From: Oikopleura dioica
Taxonomy: Eukaryota > Chordata > Appendicularia > Copelata > Oikopleuridae
Direction of reading: 5' to 3'
Length of the DNA: 64,000 nucleotides
Assembly (NCBI GenBank): GCA_907165135.1
Contig: OU015566.1
Location: 12,818,157-12,882,156, forward strand
In this document: one piece after another, positions 56,261 through 64,000 of the stretch
Position numbering within the stretch: the stretch's first letter is position 1
Layout of the letters: each line of letters starts with the position of its first letter
The notes under the pieces: model-generated
Seen by the model: the letters and a program-made list of their open reading frames with translations, nothing else
The model's database searches: none
Told to the model about the DNA's origin: nothing
Made by a program: the position numbers and the translations under genes

Positions 56261-57484
56261 TTAATAGTTAGGGTAATAGTTGTACATGCCGCCCATTCTG
56301 TAATTGTAGAATCCATAGGCGGGAACCTGGGGCTGCATGAAAACCGGCTGGGGCTGAGGCTGTGGCTGCTGGACAATGATGGGCTGTTGGGGCTGGGGTT
56401 CAGGTTGTTGGATGATAATTGGCTGTTGTGGCTGAGGCTGGGGCTGTTGGACGATGATAGGTTGCTGGGGTTGCGGTTGAGGTTGCTGAACAATGATAGG
56501 TTGTTGTGGCTGAGGTTGAGGTTGTTGGATAATGATTGGCTGCTGTTGTTGAGGCTGGGGTTGAGAGTGGTTGATGATAATTGGCTGCTGTGGTGGAGCG
56601 GGAGGTGCGGTTAGGTTGATGACGGTTGGAGGAAGGTTGACGTTGACTCGGTTGCATCCGCCAGAAGAACCAGCGCCGAACATCATCATGAAAAAAAGCA
56701 AATCTTCGTTGTTGGAAGAGCCGGAGGAGTCCATGAGCATGAGTGGGAGCATCATGTTAGATCCCATCGCACTTCCAGGAGCACCACTCTGCAGGGCCAT
56801 CATAAGAACGAGCATGGAAGTATCATCAGTGGCACCAGTAGTATCGTTCATCAAAAGGAAAGGAAGGAGCATGTTGAAGGAGTTGTCGAAACCGCTCTGA
56901 GTGTTCATACCGCCAGTCATAGAGTTCAAAAGAACCATTGTGAGAATTTCATCCATGCTGTCTCCGCCAAGAGTCGATCGTCGTTTTCTGCTGTCGTCGG
57001 AGAAGAGATCCATCATGAGGAGCGTGCTCATGTCCATTGCTCCACCGCCGCTCATGCTGGAGAACATGAGCATTGTCATGAGCGAATCAGTGCTGGATGC
57101 AAGCGCGCTGCCATCATCGGAGAAAAGTAAAAAGGGAAGAAGATTGGACATGGCGTTGTTTGTGTTGACATTGCAGTCGCCCTGGATGGTCGAAAGAAGC
57201 ATGAAGGTAGAAAGCATGTCAGTATCGCCAGTGTTGTTCATCAAAAGAAGTGGAAGAAGCGAGTCCATGCTGCCAGCGCCGCCGCTCATGAGAAGCATCA
57301 TCAATTCGTCGGAATTCGCATTTCCATCGCCCATGAGAAGGAAAGGAAGCATGCCACCCATCTGGCTCTGTTGAGAAGCAGACATGCCACCGTTGCCAAG
57401 AAGCTGCATGAGAAGAAAGTCATCTGAAGCGAGGTCGAAGGATTTGACGCTGCTGAGAGCGAAGAAAAGGCTGAATATCTTCAT
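56261..57484 (-). CDS. Secreted Met/Leu-rich and Gln-Pro-repeat protein
   Basis: A single-exon 407-residue protein with a signal peptide (MKIFSLFFALSSVKS). Residues about 20-280 are built from diverged repeats of the form LLPFLLMNDTTG / MLMLMSGG, extremely rich in Met, Leu, Asp, Ser and Gly. A furin-like DSRKRRST site lies near residue 170. The C-terminal part has about six tandem copies of a 14-residue unit QPQPQPQQPIIVQQ, then a Tyr/Gly-rich end (YGFYNYRMGGMYNYYPNY). Such composition is typical of secreted structural, silk-like or matrix proteins; in a larvacean, a house component would be a natural guess, but this is inference. No enzyme motif is seen. Only two cysteines are obvious. Confidence 0.75.
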   Translation of the reverse strand: MKIFSLFFALSSVKSFDLASDDFLLMQLLGNGGMSASQQSQMGGMLPFLLMGDGNANSDELMMLLMSGGAGSMDSLLPLLLMNNTGDTDMLSTFMLLSTIQGDCNVNTNNAMSNLLPFLLFSDDGSALASSTDSLMTMLMFSSMSGGGAMDMSTLLMMDLFSDDSRKRRSTLGGDSMDEILTMVLLNSMTGGMNTQSGFDNSFNMLLPFLLMNDTTGATDDTSMLVLMMALQSGAPGSAMGSNMMLPLMLMDSSGSSNNEDLLFFMMMFGAGSSGGCNRVNVNLPPTVINLTAPPAPPQQPIIINHSQPQPQQQQPIIIQQPQPQPQQPIIVQQPQPQPQQPIIVQQPQPQPQQPIIIQQPEPQPQQPIIVQQPQPQPQPVFMQPQVPAYGFYNYRMGGMYNYYPNY

Positions 57485-57572
57485 CGTTTGTGCTTTGCTT
57501 TTTGGTTTGTTGTTTTGATTGTTGTTTTTGAAGTTGGAAGTGAGTTGATGATGATTCGGGAATTCGTGCTGG

Positions 57573-57579
57573 ATTTATA
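57573..57579 (-). promoter_or_regulatory. TATA box of the Met-rich secreted protein gene
   Basis: TATAAAT on the minus strand lies about 90 bp upstream of the ATG at 57484, placing a transcription start near 57545. Confidence 0.55.
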
Positions 57580-58234
57580 CTTCCAAGGCCACCAAGCGGT
57601 GACCCAGAAGTTCAGGTTGATAGCGTGCCTGATTGAAGCACACGATACGCACGATTAATGACCGATATGATCCGTTCTAGCGAATTCGAACCATTCGCTT
57701 CGTTCTCTCTTTTTCTGATTGTTAGCAAGAAAAAATGAACAAGAGACATATTATTTTCTTCTACTAGGAAGTTTATTGGTTTGTTCTGTATTGTTTTCAT
57801 ATTGCACATAAAATTCTTTTTCAATCGATCAGTTATGAATATCCTTTAACTGATTTTTACAGAAGCAATAGTAACTCATAAAAAACAAGTTGATTTTTGA
57901 CTTGGAAATTCCAGCACTCAAAAGTTTTGAACAGATATTTATGGAGGGAACAGAGGGCAGGAAATGAGTCTTTTTTTTCTTTTATGAGTTCGGTAAAAAT
58001 AGTAATTTAAATAAAAATACTTTGACTAACGTAGTAACGGAATAACTAAAGAATGATTAGTTTGAACAAGACAGAAGCGTAAACGAATATTGTCTAAAAA
58101 TGGAACAGATGTTTTTTTGTTTTGAAGAAGCGAAAAGGAGAACGAAAAAATGGATTATCTATAATTGGGATAATCTAAAAATAAAGGTAGTGACAAGAAG
58201 AAGAATAAATTTATAATTTCTCTAAGATGATTTT
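57580..58234. other. Intergenic, nothing recognised
   Basis: Spacer between HYOU1's 3' end and the Met-rich protein promoter. AT-rich, no exon recognised. Confidence 0.45.
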
Positions 58235-61200
58235 TTAAAGTTCTGAGCCGTCGTGCGTCGTATCTTTAGCTGGCTCTTCAGTCGTCGTTTCTTCGGCGGG
58301 TTTTTCTTCCTCGCTTGCTGGAGCATCTTTTGGAACTTCCTCGCCTTCCTCAGCGTTAACTTCTTCTCCTTCTTCGCCCGTGGTAGTCGGCTCGATCGTT
58401 GGTGGCTCAGTGGGCTTTGGTGGCCTCCACGTTCGAATCTTCTTGTAGAGAATCTCTCCGGCGTTTGAAAGGGTCTTCTCTTTCACCTGAAATAGATAAT
58501 ATTGTAAGATGGGGATTCATTTTATTGGAGTTTCTTTTTTGAGTACGGCGAAACCTCGCAAGCTCATTAACAAATAGTCCGGGGGTCATAAAATTAAACT
58601 AAATGACCCGTCAAGTGGATCTTGGGAGGTTTGAAATTACCTGAACATCCATGACCTTGAAAGCAGGGTCCTCATGCTGGGCCAGGGCTGCTTGAGCTTC
58701 AGTCTTTTCCTTGAGCCAATCGGTGACTTTGTCGAGCTTTTCAGACATTTCGAAGACGTCTTCTTGGCTGAGAGCAAGACCCTCGCCGGTTTGGTTCTTG
58801 TAGGTTTCCATGAAGAGTTCTCGCATTCCAGAGATCATTTTCTAAAGAGCAATTTTAACAAAGTGGATCGATCGGGGTGCGAGGCGAAGTTAACCGTGAC
58901 AGTATTTATAAATTTTACGCTTCCTAGCTTTCGAGGTCAGAATTAGTCCTAAAATGACCGCTACGAGCTATTACGAATAGCCTATTCGGCAAAATTAGTT
59001 TTTTTTTATAAAAGTGTAAAATGAAATCCCTTTTTAGAAATTTTTCTACTAATTCATCGTCGATTTGAGAATTTCCCCCTAAAATTTTACCTCGAGACGC
59101 TCAACAGCTTCAGGGCGCTTTTCATGTTCTTCGAATCGTCGCTCCCAATCGCGAGTCAGCTTTTTGAGCTCGGCAAGCTTGTCGTCAAATGTCACAGCGG
59201 TTGGTTCCTCGACATCCCAAAGCCAATCCGATGCAGCCGAGAGGGCCGCGGCGACTTCTTCTCGCTGTTCTTCACTGTGAAAAAATATTTTAATGATAAG
59301 TTATAAAATGTATCAAAGATATATTCATTTGCTCCAATCGGTACTGGGACATATAAGGTTGTATAAGATTATGTGACTTAATAGGTACCTGATAGCATCA
59401 GTCCATCCTTCTCTGTACAACTTGTCTTGTCGATCGTAAATAAAACTTTCCAAATCGTTGAAAGACTTTTCCTTCGCCAATCGATCAGCATCAGCTTGAT
59501 CCAATGCCTAGAATAGTCACTAAAGAATCTATGTTTCCACTTAAAAATACCTTGATCTGATTGTAAATGGCTTCTCGCTCGTCTCCAGAGACAGATTCCA
59601 GATCGTGGTTGACAGCAGTTGATTCGAGAATGACGGAGAATTTCTTGATGACTTTCTTTGGTTCTTCAGCTTTTCCCTCCTGAAGATTTGTTAAAATTTA
59701 TCTCCCTGATTCTTACTTACCACAGCAGCAGGTTCAGCTTCACCATCCTTCGGTTCTTCAGCTTTTGCTTCTTCGGCTTTTGCGTCTTCAGCCGCGGGTT
59801 CCTCAGCTTTGGGCTCTTCCTCTTTGGCAGCTTCCTCCTCAGGTTTTTCTTCTGCAGCTGGCTCGTCGGAATCAGTCGAATCTTCGCCCGTGGCTTCGTC
59901 TCCAGCTGCTCCTTCAGCATCTTTCTTTTCCTTTGCTGCCTTTCCGAGCTCTTCAAGCACTTGTTCGGCAGTTTTTCCATCGGTATCTTCTCCATTGAAG
60001 AATGATCCAAACTTGTCCTTGATCTTGTCCAGCGTGCTCTTGTCGATATCTGGCATATCAGGCATCTTTGCTTTCTCATCCTTTTTCGGGGCTTCTGGCT
60101 CTTCGAAAACTTCGTGTTCAAAAGTTGCATCGGCGGATTCGAGGACAAGGATTCCAGAGTCGTTCATTCGGAAATGAGCTTCAATTGTTTTAATAAGAGA
60201 TTAAAGCTTTTAATCTACCTTTGACTCCCTTAGGATCGGCGTGCGTGTTGTTCTCATGTGCCCCTTTGACGCCTGCAAGATTTACAGTCTCCTGGAGTTG
60301 TCCATCAATGAACACACTGAAGCTGAAATCATCCGCAAATCGGTTGAATGTGATTGCTTTCTTTTGAGGATAGGGATTCATCTTTTGGAAAAGAGTTCGC
60401 TTAATAGTCTTCTTGGTGACGCCATCTTCTTGGATTTCTTCGGGCTCGAGGTCACGCTCAAATCGGACCTCGACGGGCTTTTGGACGGCATCCTTGATGA
60501 ACATCGTTTTCACTCGGAAAACCTGTATTTTGGTTCATAATTTTTTTACAAATGCCAGATTGATTTCTGACTTTTCCTGCAATAGAACATCCCCCTGGGC
60601 GTTTATTTGAACCGTTCCTTTGATACAAAAGCCGCATGATAAGATCCACCAAGAGCAGCAGCCTCATCAGCATTAATATTGAAACTGAGTTCAGCTCCAT
60701 TCAGTTCCTTCTTGAGCGCTTCTTGAATTGCAGGCACACGCATTCCACCGCCAAACATGATCACTTGGCTAATTTCGTCGTTGGACATTCCCGAAGATTT
60801 GAAGGCCTCTCGAACAGCTTCCATGGCCTGTTCAATGTCTCCTTGGATGGATGCTTCGAGTTCGTCTCTGGTGATTTTCGCCTTGAAGTCTTCATCATCG
60901 ATGAGTTGCTGGACTCCGGCCATGTGTTCCTTATTCGCGGAAAGGACCATTTTCGCCTTGTTCGCCGCTACGAGCATTTTAGCCATGGCTCGGCCAGTTT
61001 TCTGTGTTTTGATATCTTGACTTGTCTTTTTCGTCTCTTCCCACTTCTCGACGAGTTTGTCTCGCACCGTCAAATCAATTTTTAAACCGCCAACTGGTGC
61101 GACACCGACGCCCTTGATAGCGACTTGAGGAGCTGTCTCTGTCTTTCCCTTGATGATTTGATACTGGGCGATTGTTGCTGTAGTTTGGGAAGCTCCCATG

Positions 61201-64000
61201 TCGAAGAAGAGGATGTTCTTGGCTTTGGACCAGAGTTCGAAATCCCGCGTTTGCCCGGGGGAAGATACGGGCACGGGCAAGAAAGTGAAGATTCCCGAGG
61301 GCAAAAGCGGTCACGGGCAAAAAAACGAATTTTCCCGCGGGCCAAGCGGGCACGGGCACAATAAAAAATATTCCCGCGGGCAAATTCGGGCACGGGCAAG
61401 ATTCCCGCGAGCTTAAACGGGCACGGGCAGATTCAATGCACCTTATGAAAAAGTGTTTAAACTATTTAAATAGCGTGGAAATAGACACCAAATACCTGAG
61501 GGAGTATATTGAAAACAAATCTGCATACAGAACTGTTATGACGTGCTTTTTTTAAGGTTAACGAAGTTTTCCAGCTCATTTCCGTCTTATAGACCCCCGA
61601 ACATTATACCGGTATACCTTTACAAATCAACAGAAAATTTAAAGAACTTTAACGGTTCAAAATTCTAGAAAACTCCACTTCCGGTCGGTTCTAGAGCCGG
61701 AAGTTGACGTAATTTAGGTGTTATGGTGAAGTGTGACCTATCAAATTGATGCTCAGACGATTTTCTATCATTTTAGACCTAGAATCAAGACCAACCGCGG
61801 TAAAATAAACCCGAAAAAAGTGAAAAAAAAAATTCATCACTTTATGCCTTTTTTACATAATTTTAACGGTCGGTTTGACCAGGTTTGGGACTGTTTCTTC
61901 TGAAATATTGATTTTAGGATGACTCGAAATCTTCTGAGCATCAATTTGATAGGTCACACTCTACCATTATAACTAAATTTCGTCAATTTCCGGCTCTAGA
62001 ATCGACGGGAAGTGGAGTTCTCTAGAATTTTAAACCGTCAAAGTTTTTGAAATTTTCTGCTGATTCTAAAAAAGTATGGTGTTCGGGGGTCTATAAGGTG
62101 GAAGTGGGTTGGAAAACTTCGTTAACCTTAAAAAAAGTCAAAAAGGCGAAATTTTCAACTCCTGGAAAGAATTCTTTTGAGCGAAATTTTCGCGAAAATT
62201 TTCGGTAAAAAGCGAAAGCGAAGCGAAGCGAATTGAAATTACAAAAAGCGAAAGCGAAGTGAATTCGCTTCGCTTCGCTCATGAGCGAATTCGCAAAGCG
62301 AATCCAAGTCGCCGTTTCCCCAAGTTGGGCAAACGGAGATCTTGGGCAAACTCAAAATTTGGTTTGATCGATTCTTCCCCAAAGTTGCAATAAAACTCAA
62401 ATCGCCGATTGAAAACATCTAGGCAATAAAAATACCATGAGATTTTTTTCTAAAGGGAGATCTGAGAATCTGAGGGTCCCAAGCCCTCTGGGACTCTCAG
62501 TTTAGCCGCGCGCGCCTAGCGCGGCTAGCCAATCAAATGACGGTATTTTTCCGCAGTGCGCCGCACTCTAAATTCTTTATTCTGAGGTACCCAACAGGAT
62601 CTGAAAGAAATTTCTAGACTTCCCCGAGAGTGAAACGGGGAAGCGAGGCCAGGGGCCTTCTCCCTCTTTAAAAAAATCTCATGGTAATTTCACAAACCGT
62701 TTTAGAATACGTCCAATTTTAGCTCAAAAGTAAGTGGAAATGAACTGCGAATTCAACAGTTCCTGTCCGAGTGGTCTCAGTTTGCCCAAGTCGCCGTTTG
62801 CCCAAGTCGCCGTTTGCCTAAATCGCCGTTTGCCCAACTTGGGGAAACGGAGATCTTGGGCAAATGGCGATGTGAATAAATTTAGTGTGATTGATCATGT
62901 AACATTATTTGGCTTCTCAAACGTCAATCCTGAATTCTTCAACGCTAATCCTGGCTTCACCAACTTCAATCATGTCTTCTCCACTATCATTAATATTATA
63001 TCAATTATGGTATTTCCAACGTCGATTCTGGGTCAACATCGTCAATCTTAGCTTCACCGACTTCAATCATGGCTTCTCTAATGTCAGTCCCGAGTTCTTC
63101 GACGTCAATCACGACTTCTCCAACGCGAATCCCGTTGACGTTTGAGCCACCAACATTGATTTCTGAAAAGCTCGGATCGAAGTTGTTGAAGCCGGGACTG
63201 AAGTTGGTGAAGCCAGGATTGACTGTGGAGAAGCCAATACAACAAAGTTATATGATCAATCAATTTAATTAATTCACATCGCCGTTTGCCCAAGTCGCCG
63301 TTTGCCCAACTTGGGGAAACGGAGATCATTCGGTCGTAGTTTCTAACTAGCTCCTAAAATTTGCGATTTAAAAATCCGAATTGATTCAGGGTCTTATTTT
63401 GGAAAATATTTAGCAGTAGAAAAAAATGTTCCCCCGGGCTGCCCTCGGGAATATTTCGTGCGGGAACGCGGGCAAACCGCCCGTGCCCGTTTATGCCCGC
63501 GGGAATCTTCTCATTCATGCCCGTGCCCGTATCTGCCCGCGGGAAAATTTCTTATAGTGCCCGTGCCCGCTTGGCTCGCGGGAAAATTTGTTTTTGTGCC
63601 CGTGACCGTTTTTGCCCCCGGGAATCTTAAATATTCTGCCCGTGCCCGCCCGCCCGCCGCCCCCTTGCCCGGGAGCCGCAAAAATTTCGAACTCTGCTTT
63701 GGACTCAATTTGTTTTCGATTGAAGACTCCATAGTGAAGGGCAACGGCGGTGTTGGTGTTCAAAAGTTGGTGGAGCTTGATTCCAGCGAGTTCGGCAGCC
63801 GCAATTACTGATTTTCGCTCGACCTTGGAGAGAAATTGCTATTTAGAAATCTGGAAACTGGTTTTACCTGTCCCCAATCAGAAGGAACAGTAATAACAGC
63901 ATCGTAAATTGGTCCTTCAGCAAATTTCGAGGCAATTTCTCGCGCATGGCCGAGCACCATCGCCAACAATGACTCCACTGTGTAAGTGACATCGCCTTCT
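58235..64000 (-). CDS. HYOU1: HYOU1/GRP170 ER chaperone, 5' end outside window, exon broken by an insertion
   Basis: A large HSP70-family chaperone and nucleotide-exchange factor of the endoplasmic reticulum. In order (minus strand): DAVITVPSDWGQ and VERKSVIAAAELAGIKLHQL near 63,800, LLNTNTAVALHYGVF, then after the insertion FFDMGASQTTATIAQYQIIK, AMAKMLVAANKAKMVLSANK, DDEDFKAKITRDELE, VIMFGGGMRVPAIQEALKKE, NINADEAAALGG, and the substrate-binding part with FQKMNPYPQKKAITFNRFAD. A long acidic Glu/Ala/Pro loop (59691-60100) is typical of GRP170. The helical lid (YDRQDKLYREGW) and an acidic tail follow, ending HDGSEL before TAA at 58235. That end is not a canonical KDEL/HDEL signal. A 2.47-kb hAT-like element lies inside the ATPase-domain exon at 61231-63696; its precise removal restores phase. 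One exon junction near 60,540-60,620 is unresolved. Confidence 0.88.
61547..62137. mobile_element. Foldback MITE nested in the HYOU1 insertion
   Basis: Inverted arms of about 205-210 bp, 61547-61757 and 61933-62137, begin CTTTTTTTAAGGTTAACG and match across their length with scattered differences. The loop is about 175 bases. No convincing target duplication is seen, so the superfamily is open. Confidence 0.78.
62200..62290. repeat. GCGAA/GCGAAAGC simple-repeat tract
   Basis: A short stretch made of repeated AAGCGAAAGCGAAGCGA-like units with one inversion (TTCGCTTCGCTTCGCTC), capable of forming hairpins. Confidence 0.6.
62303..63330. repeat. Interspersed GCCGTTTGCCCAA repeats and a 24-bp minisatellite
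   Basis: The 13-mer GCCGTTTGCCCAA, with close variants, occurs in clusters near 62308, 62785-62880 and 63278-63330, the outer clusters in opposite context (TTGGGCAAACGGAGATC). Between them, about 62910-63230, lies a minisatellite-like run of roughly 24-bp units with a core like GGCTTCACCAACTTCAATCA, whose right end (63170-63250) is its reverse complement. Open frames here are repeat artefacts. Confidence 0.65.

Larger units (their letters stand above)
61223..63704. mobile_element. 2.47-kb hAT-like element inserted in a HYOU1 coding exon
   Basis: The body is 61231-63696 (2466 bp). The termini are inverted: CAGAGTTCGAAAT on the left and its complement on the right. The 8-mer CTTTGGAC lies directly outside both ends (61223-61230 and 63697-63704). 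Both subterminal regions (about 61245-61430 and 63440-63680) carry arrays of CGGGCACGGGCA / TGCCCGTGCCCG units in opposite orientation, as in hAT subterminal binding arrays. No transposase frame is found inside; the interior is made of further repeats, including a nested foldback element. Exact excision leaves one CTTTGGAC and joins the HYOU1 frame in phase. Confidence 0.92.

Noticed and set aside
56387-57374. Plus-strand open frames opposite the Met-rich protein
   Set aside because: They are complements of the repeat-rich coding sequence; the minus frame has a signal peptide, TATA box and ordered repeats.
59658-60177. Several open frames on both strands over the HYOU1 acidic loop
   Set aside because: Low-complexity Glu/Ala/Lys codons keep other frames open; only one frame joins the flanking HYOU1 exons.
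62734-63763. Open frames inside the HYOU1 insertion (e.g. 62734-63051, 63069-63272, 63458-63811)
   Set aside because: They are built from minisatellite units and subterminal repeats and show no transposase motifs.
1-64000. CRISPR arrays, bacterial operons or phage-like systems
   Set aside because: No regular spaced repeats of that kind; genes are intron-containing and eukaryotic throughout.

Overview
The window is animal nuclear DNA from a very compact genome. Most genes are multi-exon, with canonical GT-AG introns that are often only 36-60 bp long, and neighbouring genes can sit less than 100 bp apart. Gene content (neuroligin, multi-Tudor protein, ZDHHC, SLC22/SLC17 carriers, HYOU1, CUB proteins) is metazoan. 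Tiny introns, tight packing and secreted lineage-specific CUB/Cys-rich and Met/Gln-rich proteins suggest a larvacean tunicate such as Oikopleura. That assignment is inference from architecture, not a database match.

Layout. 0.6-1.6 kb: a foldback MITE. 2.1-8.2 kb: a secreted alpha-carbonic anhydrase gene (+), two secreted CUB genes (-) and a doubly truncated third copy. All share one C-terminal Cys-containing domain, and the intact genes share their first exon and a promoter motif. 8.6-13.5 kb: a small membrane protein, an SLC22-type carrier and a convergent SLC17-type carrier. 13.8-15.5 kb: a small non-autonomous LTR element. 16.4-18.0 kb: a membrane-anchored 2-oxoglutarate/Fe(II) oxygenase-like protein. 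18.6-26.1 kb: neuroligin (-), with a 3.4-kb foldback transposon (itself carrying a nested hAT-like MITE) in its largest intron. 26.8-28.0 kb: two small membrane proteins. 28.7-30.6 kb: an ankyrin-repeat plus DEDDh exonuclease fusion (-).

30.9-50.8 kb: Tudor-domain exons on the minus strand that probably form one gene, split by a 14.7-kb intron. That intron holds a 5'-truncated LINE-type reverse transcriptase ORF broken by one in-frame UAG, two related NLS-bearing ORFs of unknown family, a six-exon unknown minus-strand gene interrupted by a hAT-like MITE, and a RING-finger gene. The three + strand ORFs may share a domain, so this is the best candidate for an undescribed mobile system.

51.7-58 kb: a ZDHHC palmitoyltransferase, two small proteins, a degraded inverted-repeat element and a secreted Met-rich/Gln-Pro-repeat protein (all genes -). 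58.2-64 kb: HYOU1/GRP170 (-, 5' end beyond the window), with a 2.47-kb hAT-like insertion directly inside a coding exon. Several insertions have clean 8-bp target duplications, so hAT-like elements have been the main remodelling force in this window.
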